Counted from the stretch's first letter, positions 1-6,952 are shown. The stretch: 9,690 nucleotides of DNA from Actinomycetes bacterium (GCA_021846485.1 JAJZWW010000094.1:1-9690); one strand, 5' to 3'. The notes: generated from the sequence alone by a model not told the origin. Numbers and translations: made by a program.

Positions 1-1294
1 TGGCCTCGGCCTGGAGGCGGTCCACCCGGCGGGCGGCGTCGGCCACCCGGCCCTCCAGGCGGTTGCGCTCCGCCCGGGCCCGGTCGGCGGCGGCCCGGCG
101 GGCGCTGAGCTCGCCCCGCACCTCGGCCGCGGGGTCGCCGGTCCGGGCGGCGTCGCGTCCCCAATCGTCCTCGACCCGCTCGCGCTCCGCGGCGAGGGCC
201 TCCTCCGCGGCGGCCAGCTCGGCCTCCTCGGGAACGAGCGCGGCCGCGACGGTGTCCACCTCCCGCAGCGCCTCGGCGAGGGTGGCGGCCTCCGCCTCCA
301 GGCTAGCGACCACCCCGGCGTCGACCGCGACCGCCAGCTCCCGGGACAGGTTGCGCCGGCGCTGGTCGAGCACCGCTACGGCCCCCGCCGCCCGGGCCCG
401 CAGCCGCTCCGCCCGGGAGACCGCCTCGGCGAGGTCGACGGCGTCGGCGTGCTCCCGGTCGACGCTCAGCTCCGCCTCCCCGGCGAGCACCTCGGCGTCC
501 AGGGAGGCGAGCGCGGCGCGCACCTGGTGCTCGGCGTCGGCCAGCTCCCGCTTGCGCTCCGCCGCGCCCGACATGCGGGCCTCGACCGCCGCCAGGTCCC
601 GGCCGGCGAGGAAGCGGCGGAGGGCGCTGAGCTCGGCGACGAGGTCGTCGTGGCGGCGGGCGGCGTCGGCCTGCTTCTCCAGCGGGCGCAGCTGCCGGCG
701 CACCTCCCGGAACAGGTCCTGGAGGCGCACCAGGCTGCCCTCGGTCGCCTCGAGGCGCCGCTCGGAGCGCTCCTTGCGCCGCCGGTACTTGAGGACCCCG
801 GCCGCCTCCTCGATCACCGAACGGCGATCCTCAGGGCGGGAGGTGAGGATCGCGTCGAGGTTGCCCTGGGAGACGATGACGTGCTGCTGGCGGCCGACGC
901 CGGTGTCGGAGAGCAACTCCTGGACGTCGAGGAGCCGGCAGGGGACGCGGTTGATCGCGTACTCCGACTCCCCGGTGCGGAACAGAGTCCGGGTGATGGT
1001 CACCTCGGAGAACTCGATCGGCAGCAGCCCGGAGCTGTTGTCGATCGTGAGAGAGACCTCCGCCCGGCCGAGGGCCGCCCGCTTGGGGGTGCCGGCAAAG
1101 ATGACGTCCTCCATCTTCGCCGAGCGGACGGTGCGCGGCCCCTGCGCGCCGAGGACCCAGGCGACGGCGTCGACGACGTTGGACTTGCCGCTGCCGTTCG
1201 GCCCGACGACCACGGTCACGCCGGGCTCGAACTCGAGGGTGGTCGTGTCGGCGAAGGACTTGAAGCCCTTCAGGGTCAGCGACTTCAGGAACAC
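1..1294 (-). CDS. smc: Chromosome segregation ATPase SMC, N-terminal part (runs off left edge)
   Basis: SMC is the core ATPase of the condensin-like complex with ScpA and ScpB that compacts and segregates chromosomes. The visible 431 codons begin FLKSLTLKGFKSFADTTT. They contain Walker A GPNGSGKSN (residues 31-39), the Q-loop region SQGNLDAIL (142-150) and the following RPEDRRSVIEEAAGVLKYRRR segment, which leads into the coiled coil. From about residue 175 the protein is charged, Ala/Glu/Arg-rich coiled coil to the window edge. The hinge, second coiled coil, signature motif and Walker B lie outside. The start must be the GTG at 1294: an in-frame TAG lies 15 bases upstream with no start codon between. 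A GGGAG sits four bases before it. It is the last visible gene of the block, 57 bases after mutM. The family is certain; only completeness is unknown. Confidence 0.96.
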   Translation of the reverse strand, partial: MFLKSLTLKGFKSFADTTTLEFEPGVTVVVGPNGSGKSNVVDAVAWVLGAQGPRTVRSAKMEDVIFAGTPKRAALGRAEVSLTIDNSSGLLPIEFSEVTITRTLFRTGESEYAINRVPCRLLDVQELLSDTGVGRQQHVIVSQGNLDAILTSRPEDRRSVIEEAAGVLKYRRRKERSERRLEATEGSLVRLQDLFREVRRQLRPLEKQADAARRHDDLVAELSALRRFLAGRDLAAVEARMSGAAERKRELADAEHQVRAALASLDAEVLAGEAELSVDREHADAVDLAEAVSRAERLRARAAGAVAVLDQRRRNLSRELAVAVDAGVVASLEAEAATLAEALREVDTVAAALVPEEAELAAAEEALAAERERVEDDWGRDAARTGDPAAEVRGELSARRAAADRARAERNRLEGRVADAARRVDRLQAEA

Positions 1295-1351
1295 TGGGCT
1301 CCCAACCTAGTGCCCGGCACCGCCACCTCCGGGTGATCCCCGGCGGCGCGC

Positions 1352-2188
1352 TCAGCGCTGGCAGCGTGGGCAGCTGAAGGTGCTGCGCCCCGCCTCGGCG
1401 GTCCGCCGGACCGGCCGGCCGCAGCGGGCACAGGGCTGGCTCTCCCGGCCGTAGACCCGGTGCCGGAGCTGGTAGGTGCCGACCGCGCCGGCGAGGTCCC
1501 GGTACTGCTCGTCGGCGATCGACGACCCCCGGTGGGCGATCGCCTCCAGGAGCGTGTCGCGCACCGCGGCCTGCAGCCGACGTAGCTCGGCGGCGCTCAG
1601 CGCTCCGGCGGCCCGGTGGGGGGCGATCCTCGCCGTCCAGAGGATCTCGTCGGCATAGATGTTGCCGATCCCGGCGATCACCCGCTGGTCGAGCAGGGTG
1701 GGCTTGATCCGCCGGCGCCGGGCGGCGAGGATCCGCCCCAGGGCCCGGTGGTCGCCGAGGTCCTCCAAGGCGTCGGGTCCGAGGTGGGCGAGCTCCGTGG
1801 GGAGCCCCCCCGGAGTGGCCGGGCGAGCCACCCACACCTCCCCGAAGGTCCTCGGGTCGACGAAGCGCAGCTCGCCACCCCCCTCCAGGAGCCAGCGGAC
1901 GTGGGTGTGGGGGAGCGCCGGGGTGCCCTCCGCCACGAGGCGCAGCTGACCGCTCATGCCGAGGTGGACCACTACCACGTCCGGGCCGTCCAGCCGGACG
2001 AGGAGGTACTTGCCCCGACGGCCGACCCCCTCCACCAGCCGACCCCGACTGCGCTCCACCAGGGGTCCCGGGTCACCGAGCCGGCGGACGGTGCGCGCCC
2101 CGGTGACCTCGACCTCGCCGAGACGGTGACCGACGAGGGCGTCCTCGAGGTCGCGTCGGACGGTCTCGACCTCGGGCAGCTCGGGCAC
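1352..2188 (-). CDS. mutM: Formamidopyrimidine-DNA glycosylase (Fpg/MutM)
   Basis: Bifunctional base-excision repair enzyme that removes 8-oxoguanine and ring-opened purines and cuts the abasic strand. The 278-residue protein has the usual family length. It begins PELPEVE, giving the catalytic N-terminal proline (Pro2 after removal of fMet) and glutamate Glu3. Lys60 in RRGKYLL is the conserved lysine. The helix-two-turn-helix lies around GIGNIYADEILW (about 172-183). The C-terminal zinc finger uses Cys253, Cys256, Cys273 and Cys276, with the conserved GRSTFSCPRC loop arginine. The start is GTG; Pro must be residue 2, which fixes it. It follows rnc by nine bases, so the two are probably co-transcribed. 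The mutM-smc adjacency is common in Actinomycetota. All key residues are present and the enzyme looks intact. Confidence 0.97.
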   Translation of the reverse strand: MPELPEVETVRRDLEDALVGHRLGEVEVTGARTVRRLGDPGPLVERSRGRLVEGVGRRGKYLLVRLDGPDVVVVHLGMSGQLRLVAEGTPALPHTHVRWLLEGGGELRFVDPRTFGEVWVARPATPGGLPTELAHLGPDALEDLGDHRALGRILAARRRRIKPTLLDQRVIAGIGNIYADEILWTARIAPHRAAGALSAAELRRLQAAVRDTLLEAIAHRGSSIADEQYRDLAGAVGTYQLRHRVYGRESQPCARCGRPVRRTAEAGRSTFSCPRCQR

Positions 2189-2197
2189 GCCCGGAAG

Positions 2198-2917
2198 CTA
2201 ATGGCAGGCGGCGGGAGACTCGCGCTCCCTCTCGCCGCCGGTCCGGGCGGCGCTGAGCGCCTCCCACGCGAGGCGCGCCGCGGCCTGCTCCGCCTGCTTC
2301 TTGCTCCGCCCCCTCCCCTGCCCGCAGGGGCGGCCGGCTACCCACACCACCGCCTCGAAGGCCTTGGCGTGGTCCGGGCCGCGGTCGGAGACGCGGTACT
2401 CGGGCAGCTGGTCGAAGCGGCGGGTGCACAGCTCCTGCAGCTGGGTCTTGTAGTCCTCGCCGCCGGGCCCCGCGGCCGCCTCCTCGATGCGCTCCCGCAG
2501 CAGCCCGAGCACCAGGGTGTCGGCCAGGTCCCGACCGCGGTCCAGGTACAGCGCGCCGATCACCGCCTCCATCGCGTCGGCGAGGATCGAGGCCTTGGCG
2601 CGGCCCCCGGAGGCGTCCTCGCCCTTGCCGAGCAAAAGGGCCTCCCCGAGGTCGAGCTCCCTCGCCAGGCCGGCGAGGGCCACCGAGTTGACCAGCGCAG
2701 CCCGGACCTTGGCCAGCTCGCCCTCGGGCAGCTGCGGGTAGCTGCGGTAGAGGTGGTCGGTGACCGCCAGTCCGAGGACCGCGTCGCCGAGGAACTCGAG
2801 GCGCTCGTTGCTCTCGAAGCCGGGGTTCTCGGCGCACCAGCTGCGATGCGCCAGGCTCTGGGCGAGCAGCCCCGGATCGGACACCTCCCAGCCCAGGCGT
2901 CCCGCCAGGCGGAGCAT
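2198..2917 (-). CDS. rnc: Ribonuclease III
   Basis: Double-strand-specific endoribonuclease that processes rRNA precursors and structured RNAs; a Mg-dependent homodimer in the cytoplasm. The 239 residues show the signature NERLEFLGDAVL at 37-48, with Glu38, Glu41 and Asp45. Further acidic residues are Glu65, Asp114 and Glu117 (ILADAMEAVIGALYLD); these positions match the numbering of the E. coli enzyme. The double-stranded-RNA-binding domain covers about 155-223, with GRGRSKKQAEQAAARLAWEAL as its last helix. The ATG start gives the normal short lead-in before the DPGLLAQSLAHRS segment. No strong Shine-Dalgarno sequence is visible, so translation may depend on coupling to acpP, which ends 41 bases upstream. 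The C-terminal tail after about residue 225 is unstructured-looking and not conserved. Confidence 0.97.
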   Translation of the reverse strand: MLRLAGRLGWEVSDPGLLAQSLAHRSWCAENPGFESNERLEFLGDAVLGLAVTDHLYRSYPQLPEGELAKVRAALVNSVALAGLARELDLGEALLLGKGEDASGGRAKASILADAMEAVIGALYLDRGRDLADTLVLGLLRERIEEAAAGPGGEDYKTQLQELCTRRFDQLPEYRVSDRGPDHAKAFEAVVWVAGRPCGQGRGRSKKQAEQAAARLAWEALSAARTGGERERESPAACH

Positions 2918-2958
2918 CGCCTGGCTGATGGGCGGTGCGGGTCGCCCGCTCCCGGCCG

Positions 2959-3252
2959 TCAGCCGCTCCCGAGCTTCGCCGTGACGTAGTCGACCGCGTC
3001 CCGGACGGTCTTCAGGTCCTCCAGGTCCTCGTCGTCGATGTGGAACCCGACGGTGCGCTCCCCGAGCTCCTCCTCCAAGGCCTCCACCAGCTCTATCAGG
3101 GCCAGCGAGTCGGCGCCGAGGTCGTCGAAGCTGGAGCCCTCGCCGATCGACGACGGGGAGATCTCCAGGATCTCGGCCAGCGCGTTACGGACCAGCTCGA
3201 GGACGCCGGCACGGTCGGGCTTGCTTCCCTCGACGTGGGTTTCTGCGGGCAA
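2959..3252 (-). CDS. acpP: Acyl carrier protein
   Basis: Carrier of growing acyl chains in type II fatty-acid synthesis; it must be loaded with 4'-phosphopantetheine by AcpS. The 97-residue acidic protein has the motif GADSLALIELVEALEEELG, with Ser49 as the phosphopantetheine site. The remainder fits the four-helix ACP fold. It has about ten extra residues at the N-terminus (PAETHVEGSKPDRAG) compared with short ACPs. The start is TTG, chosen because GAGGAG stands six bases before it. It lies just after plsX, whose product uses acyl-ACP as substrate. coaD, which makes the CoA precursor of the prosthetic group, is in the same block. It may be a housekeeping ACP or a dedicated paralogue; the plsX linkage favours the fatty-acid/phospholipid role. 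Confidence 0.95.
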   Translation of the reverse strand: MPAETHVEGSKPDRAGVLELVRNALAEILEISPSSIGEGSSFDDLGADSLALIELVEALEEELGERTVGFHIDDEDLEDLKTVRDAVDYVTAKLGSG

Positions 3253-3258
3253 AGGAAT

Positions 3259-3264
3259 CTCCTC
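3259..3264 (-). promoter_or_regulatory. Shine-Dalgarno site for acpP
   Basis: On the minus strand GAGGAG lies six bases upstream of the TTG codon at 3252-3250. It is the main reason for preferring this unusual start. Confidence 0.7.
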
Positions 3265-3276
3265 GGGACGATCCGA

Positions 3277-3282
3277 ACTCTA
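3277..3282 (-). promoter_or_regulatory. Possible -10 box before acpP
   Basis: Minus-strand TAGAGT fits the actinobacterial TANNNT -10 consensus. It would give an 18-base or so leader carrying the GAGGAG site. It overlaps a small inverted repeat, CTACC-3-GGTAG (3280-3292). No clear -35 hexamer is visible, so this is tentative. If real, acpP-rnc-mutM-smc could be transcribed apart from plsX. Confidence 0.25.
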
Positions 3283-3332
3283 CCGGAGGTAGCCGGCGGC
3301 CCGCCCACCGGGCCGGGTCCGCGGGCCTCGGG

Positions 3333-4340
3333 TCACGCCCCTACCGGCGCCGAGCCGATCGACGCGACGAGCCGACCGACGAGGTCGGCCTCGAGGGCGT
3401 CGCGGGCGACGCCGACCGCGTTGACGATGGCCCGGGCCGACGACGAGCCATGGCTGATGATGCACACGCCGTTGACCCCGAGCAGCATCGCCCCCCCGTA
3501 GGTCTCGGGGTCCAGGTCCGCGGCCAGCGGCAGCAGCGCCGGCAGCAGCACCTCCCCCGCCGCCCTGGCCGCCTCGTCGGCGTCGAACGCGGTCAGCACC
3601 GCTCTCATCGCGAAGCGCAGCGACCCCTCGATCGTCTTCAGCACGACGTTGCCGGTGAAGCCGTCGGTGACCACCACGTCGACGTCGTCGCTCATCACGT
3701 CGCGGCCCTCGACGTTGCCGATGAAGGACACGTCGGGCCCGGCAGCGCCGCCGGCGAGCAGCTCGTGGGTCTCTTTCACCAAGGCGGTGCCCTTGCTCGG
3801 CTCCTCCCCGATCGACAGCAGCCCGACGCGTGGCCGGGCGATCGAGAAGCGGTGCCGGGCGTAGGCCGAGCCCATCTGCGCGAACTGCACGAGCCAGGCG
3901 GGGCTGCACGCCGCGTTCGCCCCGGCGTCGAGCACGATCGTCGGGGTGTGGCCCGGCACCGGGATCGGGGTGGCGATCGCCGGCCGGGCGACCCCCTTGA
4001 TGCGGCCCATGCGCAACAGCGCGGACGCCATCGTCGCGCCGGTGTTGCCGGCGCTCACCATCGCCCCCGCCCGGCCGTCGCGGACCGCCTCGGCGGCCCG
4101 CACGAGCGAGGAGTCCTTCTTGGTGCGCACCGCGGCCGCCGGGTCGTCGTGCATCTCGATCACGCTGGCGGAGGAGATCACCTCCAAGCCGCCCGGGTCG
4201 CCGATGCGCCCGGGGTCGCCGACGAGGACCACGTCCACCCCGAGCTCCTCGGCTGCCCGGCGGGCGCCGGCAACGATCTCGTCGGGGGCACGGTCACCGC
4301 CCATGGCGTCGACGGCCACGGAGCGGGGCCCGGTGCTCAA
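3333..4340 (-). CDS. plsX: Phosphate acyltransferase PlsX
   Basis: Converts acyl-ACP and phosphate to acyl-phosphate, the acyl donor for PlsY in the first step of phosphatidic-acid synthesis; a peripheral membrane enzyme. The 335 residues show the family landmarks VAVDAMGGDRAPDEIV (8-23), VSAGNTGATMAS (95-106), LDAGANA (137-143), IGNVEGRD (207-214) and TDGFTGNVVLKTIEG (225-239). The first possible start is TTG at 4340, eight bases after the rpmF stop. A GTG at 4319 would give MAVDAMGGD, close to the usual family N-terminus. Neither has a strong ribosome site, so the start is uncertain by seven codons. The rpmF-plsX-acpP order is widespread in bacteria and supports the call. Confidence 0.96.
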   Translation of the reverse strand: MSTGPRSVAVDAMGGDRAPDEIVAGARRAAEELGVDVVLVGDPGRIGDPGGLEVISSASVIEMHDDPAAAVRTKKDSSLVRAAEAVRDGRAGAMVSAGNTGATMASALLRMGRIKGVARPAIATPIPVPGHTPTIVLDAGANAACSPAWLVQFAQMGSAYARHRFSIARPRVGLLSIGEEPSKGTALVKETHELLAGGAAGPDVSFIGNVEGRDVMSDDVDVVVTDGFTGNVVLKTIEGSLRFAMRAVLTAFDADEAARAAGEVLLPALLPLAADLDPETYGGAMLLGVNGVCIISHGSSSARAIVNAVGVARDALEADLVGRLVASIGSAPVGA

Positions 4341-4347
4341 CCGGGGC

Positions 4348-4527
4348 TCAGCCGACGTCGAGGGCCTGGCGACCCTTGTACCAGCCGCAGGTCGGGCACA
4401 CCACGTGCGGCACCTTCACCTGGTGGCACTGCGGGCAGACGCTGCGCGCCGGGGCGGCGAGGGTCCAGTTGCTGGCCCGCCGGCTCCGGGTCTTGGCCTT
4501 CGAGGTCTTCTTCTTGGGGACGGCCAT
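4348..4527 (-). CDS. rpmF: 50S ribosomal protein bL32
   Basis: Small zinc-ribbon protein of the large ribosomal subunit. The 59-residue product begins MAVPKKKTSKAKTRSRRASN, the classic basic bL32 N-terminus. It carries Cys31-x2-Cys34 (CPQC) and Cys44-x2-Cys47 (CPTC), so it is the zinc-binding 'C+' form. WYKGRQ follows the second pair as in other bL32 proteins. The ATG start fits the family exactly. It stands between the DUF177 gene (65 bases upstream) and plsX (seven bases downstream), the standard arrangement. Because it keeps all four cysteines, a zinc-independent paralogue used in zinc starvation could exist elsewhere in the genome; that is inference. Confidence 0.96.
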   Translation of the reverse strand: MAVPKKKTSKAKTRSRRASNWTLAAPARSVCPQCHQVKVPHVVCPTCGWYKGRQALDVG

Positions 4528-4592
4528 GTCGGCGCGAGCTTTCTCGTGAGGGGGAGGGCTGGCCCGTGGGGGACGGCACGGAACGCTCGATG

Positions 4593-5138
4593 CTAGCCGT
4601 TGCCCACCGGCGGCGGCAGACCGCCGGCCCCCGGGTCCGAGCGGAGCCCGTCGAGGGCCGCCCAGCGCGCGTCAGCGGGCTCCGGCCCGCAGGCGCACGG
4701 GCCGTCGGCCAGCTCCGCCCCGCAGCGCGGGCAGAGTCCCCGGCAGTCCTCCCGGCACAGCGGGGCGAGCGGCAGCCCGAGGAGCAGGGCGTCGCGGGCC
4801 AGCGGCTCCAAGTCGAGCTGGTCCCCCCCGAGCGGGTAGGTGTCGTCGTCGCCGCCACCGGGACGGTACAGCTCGCGCACCGGGGCGACGATGCTCCCCC
4901 CGATCGGCCTCAGGCAGCGCCGGCACACCCCGCGCCACGTCGAGCCGACCGTGCCCACGACCTCGATCCCGCCGACGACCGCCGACAGCACCACCTCGAC
5001 GCTGGTGACCGCGTCGGCCGGGACCCGGGTCTCGACCACCCGCAGCTCCCCGAGGGTGCCGGTTCGCTCCTCTCGCTGCCGAGCGCCGACCGCTCGCCGC
5101 AGGGCGGTCACCGGCACCTGCCAACGAGTGGCGCTCAT
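4593..5138 (-). CDS. YceD/DUF177 family protein
   Basis: Family found almost always next to rpmF and linked in bacteria and plastids to 23S rRNA accumulation or 50S assembly; the molecular mechanism is not settled. The 181-residue protein has an N-terminal half with TGTLGELRVVETRVPADAV. A cysteine pair CRRC (72-75) is followed by an acidic LYRPGGGDDDTYPL stretch. The typical C-terminal CREDCRGLCPRCG cluster has Cys128, 132, 136 and 139, followed by Cys148 and Cys150. The ATG at 5138 is preferred to longer in-frame starts because the extra upstream codons show no family similarity, and AAAGAG/AGGGGA lies upstream. Product lies between the SepIVA-like gene (43-base gap) and rpmF. Confidence 0.9.
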   Translation of the reverse strand: MSATRWQVPVTALRRAVGARQREERTGTLGELRVVETRVPADAVTSVEVVLSAVVGGIEVVGTVGSTWRGVCRRCLRPIGGSIVAPVRELYRPGGGDDDTYPLGGDQLDLEPLARDALLLGLPLAPLCREDCRGLCPRCGAELADGPCACGPEPADARWAALDGLRSDPGAGGLPPPVGNG

Positions 5139-5181
5139 CAGGCCGCTCTTTCCCCTGGCCTCCCCCCGGCCGCACGAGGGC

Positions 5182-5763
5182 TCACTCGAAGCGGTCCTGG
5201 TCGAAGAAGGCGTCGGTGGCGACGATGGTCTCGTCGGTCGGCCCCGGCTCCGCTCCCGCACGCTCCTGGTGGTCAGACATCGCCGGCCCCGGGGTGGCCG
5301 CCAGCTTCTGGCGCCCCGCGGCGACGGTCCGAAGCGTGCGCTCCAGCACGATCTCGAACGCCGCCAGGCGCTGGTCGGCGTAGTCCTCGGACTCGAGGCG
5401 CAGCCGGCGGGCCTCGTCGCGGGCCTTCTCCACGATGTCCCTGGCGGTGTGGTGCGCCTCCCGGACGATCTCGGTGCGCTGCACCATCTGCTCCGCGCGC
5501 AAGCGGGCCGCCTGGAGGATGTCCTCCCCCTCCCGCTGCATCTTCCCCACGTACTCCTCCCGCTCCTTCAGCATCCAGCGGGCCAGGCGCAGGTCCTCGG
5601 GCAGGCGCGCCAGGGACTCCTCCAGCATCTCCAGCACCTCGTCGCGGTTGTCCAGCTTGACCGAGGAGGAAAGGGGGAGCGTGCGAGTCGACTCGATGAT
5701 CTCGATGACCCGCCGGATGAGGGCCTCGGAGTCCGGCCCCTCCTGGACATCGAAGGTGCTCAC
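5182..5763 (-). CDS. SepIVA/DivIVA-like coiled-coil protein
   Basis: Probable homologue of mycobacterial SepIVA (Rv2927c), a coiled-coil septum and envelope-growth regulator encoded beside the DUF177 gene in mycobacteria. The 193-residue protein has an N-terminal helical region with NRDEVLEMLEESLARLPEDL (39-58). A charged coiled coil covers about 60-130. A conserved-looking end, YADQRLAAFEIVLERTLRTV followed by AAGRQKL (128-154), resembles the SepIVA C-terminal 'YVDxKLAEFExxLxxTLRxVxRGRxQL' pattern as I remember it. A roughly 40-residue acidic tail follows. The central coiled coil is shorter than the approximately 245-residue mycobacterial protein. Annotation pipelines often call such proteins 'ATP synthase subunit B-like', but no membrane helix is present. 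The GTG start overlaps the coaD stop as GTGA, so translation is probably coupled. Confidence 0.8.
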   Translation of the reverse strand: MSTFDVQEGPDSEALIRRVIEIIESTRTLPLSSSVKLDNRDEVLEMLEESLARLPEDLRLARWMLKEREEYVGKMQREGEDILQAARLRAEQMVQRTEIVREAHHTARDIVEKARDEARRLRLESEDYADQRLAAFEIVLERTLRTVAAGRQKLAATPGPAMSDHQERAGAEPGPTDETIVATDAFFDQDRFE

Positions 5764-6263
5764 CGCTGCGCCGTGGTCCCGGAGGGGAACTTGGCCTTGA
5801 GCATGGCCAGCACCGGCGCGGGCACCATCGACCCGATCCGGTCGGCCCCGCCGAAGTGGGCGAAGTCACGCACGTACTTCGAGGCGATGAACGTCGCCTC
5901 GCCCGAGCAGGGCACGAAGAGGGTCTCGTAGCCCGAGACCGCCTTGTTCATCTGGGCCTGCTGCAACTCCGACTCGAAGTCCGACACCACCCGGAGCCCC
6001 TTCACGATGACGTCGGCCCCGACCTCCCGGGCGAGGTCGACCACGAGGCTGGAGAAGCTGGCCAGGGTCACGTTGGGGAGGTGGGCGACGGTATCGGCGA
6101 TCATCGCCTTGCGCTCCTCCAGGGTGAACAGAGCCTCGGCCTTCTGGGGGTTGCGCATCGGCGCGACCACCAGGTGGTCGAACAGCTTGGCCGCGGTCTC
6201 GACGATCTCCAGGTGGCCGTTGTGGAACGGGTCGAACGTGCCCGGGAACAATGCGGTCCTCAC
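5760..6263 (-). CDS. coaD: Phosphopantetheine adenylyltransferase
   Basis: Transfers AMP from ATP to 4'-phosphopantetheine, the penultimate step of coenzyme A synthesis. The 167 residues have the nucleotidyltransferase motif TFDPFHNGH (9-17; HxGH at 14-17), KGLRVVSDFESELQQAQMN (88-106) and IASKYVRD (126-133, the place of the family's ISSxxVR). The length is normal. The GTG start at 6263 is fixed by a near-perfect AAGGAGGT five bases upstream and by the family N-terminus; in-frame extension further upstream is not similar to the family. The first codon overlaps the rsmD stop (GTGA) and the last overlaps the SepIVA-like start. rsmD-coaD is a standard actinobacterial pair. Confidence 0.97.
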   Translation of the reverse strand: MRTALFPGTFDPFHNGHLEIVETAAKLFDHLVVAPMRNPQKAEALFTLEERKAMIADTVAHLPNVTLASFSSLVVDLAREVGADVIVKGLRVVSDFESELQQAQMNKAVSGYETLFVPCSGEATFIASKYVRDFAHFGGADRIGSMVPAPVLAMLKAKFPSGTTAQR

Positions 6264-6925
6264 CCGCCACCTCCTTCGGTCGTCTCCAGGATCGTGACCA
6301 CGGTAGTGCCGTAGGCTCGGGTGCGGACAGCTTCCCATCCGGCCACTGGCTCCCAGGGCGTACCGGTCTCGGCCACCACCACGTCAGCCATCGCTCGCAG
6401 CGCCCCGAGCAGGGCGGGCCAATCCCGCCAGGCGTAGGGCGGGTCGGCGAGCACCAGGTCGAAGTGCTCGTCGCCGGCGGTGGTGGGTGAGGCGGTGGTG
6501 GGCGGGGCGGTGGTGGGCGGGGCGGTGGTCGGCGGGGCGGCATGGGTGGCGCCCTGCGAGCCGGGGAGCGGGCGGCCAGCCGGTTGCCGGCCAGCCAGGC
6601 CCCTCGCCCAGGCGAGGGCGTCGGCCCGCACGAGCTTCGCCCCCCGGGACGCGTCCCCGAGCACCCCGAGGTTGGCGCGCACCACCGCCAGCGCCTCCGG
6701 CGAGCGGTCGACGAACACCGCTCGCTGCGCCCCCCGCGACAACGCCTCAACGCCGAGCGCGCCGCTGCCGGCGAACAAGTCGGCCACCGCGGCACCCTCC
6801 AGCGCGCCCATGCTGGTGAGCATGGAGAAGATCGCCTCCCGCACCCGGTCGCTCGTCGGCCGGGTAGCCCGCCCCGGAGGAGCCGTGAGCCTCCGCCCCC
6901 TGGCCACCCCGGCGACGACCCTCAT
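6260..6925 (-). CDS. rsmD: 16S rRNA (guanine(966)-N(2))-methyltransferase RsmD, with Pro-Thr repeat insertion
   Basis: S-adenosylmethionine-dependent methyltransferase that modifies G966 of 16S rRNA in the assembled small subunit. The 221-residue protein starts MRVVAGVARGRRL, the usual RsmD N-terminus, followed by TRPTSDRVREAIFSML. Motif I is DLFAGSGALGVEALSRGA (49-66), with Asp73 in FVDRS. The catalytic motif IV is DPPY (161-164). Between motif I and motif IV there is a low-complexity insertion at about residues 109-151, containing four copies of PPTTA or SPTTA (131-150). This is coded by a 15-base tandem repeat. The insertion precedes the active-site strand in a surface loop, and all catalytic motifs remain, so the enzyme is probably active. 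The ATG at 6925 is chosen over an in-frame extension by family fit; it may be translated leaderless (see the -10 candidate). Confidence 0.94.
   Translation of the reverse strand: MRVVAGVARGRRLTAPPGRATRPTSDRVREAIFSMLTSMGALEGAAVADLFAGSGALGVEALSRGAQRAVFVDRSPEALAVVRANLGVLGDASRGAKLVRADALAWARGLAGRQPAGRPLPGSQGATHAAPPTTAPPTTAPPTTASPTTAGDEHFDLVLADPPYAWRDWPALLGALRAMADVVVAETGTPWEPVAGWEAVRTRAYGTTVVTILETTEGGGG
6269..6276 (-). promoter_or_regulatory. Strong Shine-Dalgarno site for coaD
   Basis: Minus-strand AAGGAGGT lies five bases before the GTG start of coaD, inside the last codons of rsmD, where it is read as part of the Glu-Gly-Gly-Gly-Gly C-terminus. It is the best ribosome site in the window. Confidence 0.85.
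6476..6535 (-). repeat. 15-base tandem repeat inside rsmD
   Basis: Four consecutive 15-base units, plus-strand form GGCGGTGGTGGGCGG, at 6476, 6491, 6506 and 6521. The first and last carry small differences. The unit is a multiple of three, so copy-number changes keep the rsmD frame and add or remove five residues (PPTTA). Confidence 0.95.
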
Positions 6926-6932
6926 GCTCCCG

Positions 6933-6938
6933 ACCGTA
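6933..6938 (-). promoter_or_regulatory. Candidate -10 box for a leaderless rsmD operon transcript
   Basis: Minus-strand TACGGT fits TANNNT and ends exactly seven bases before the A of the rsmD ATG. Transcription would then start at or near the start codon. The only purine-rich motif (GGGAG) is one base from the ATG, too close for normal use. No convincing -35 is seen, so support is moderate at best. Confidence 0.35.
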
Positions 6939-6952
6939 GCGGGGAGCCCCTC

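Noticed and set aside
63..1310. 415-codon Ser/Arg/Ala-rich plus-strand frame
   Set aside because: Antisense to smc, whose minus-strand reading has the Walker A motif and family sequence throughout.
5139..5261. Longer DUF177 start at 5261
   Set aside because: The extension is Ser/Arg/Pro-rich, overlaps the 3' end of the SepIVA-like gene and lacks family similarity.
3450..5660. 736-codon open frame on the plus strand
   Set aside because: Antisense to plsX, rpmF, DUF177 and the SepIVA-like gene, all clearly coding on the minus strand. Its composition (His/Arg/Pro-rich) is the usual shadow of GC-rich genes.
6264..6338. Longer coaD start at 6338
   Set aside because: The extra 25 residues overlap rsmD and do not resemble the family; the GTG at 6263 has the strong AAGGAGGT.
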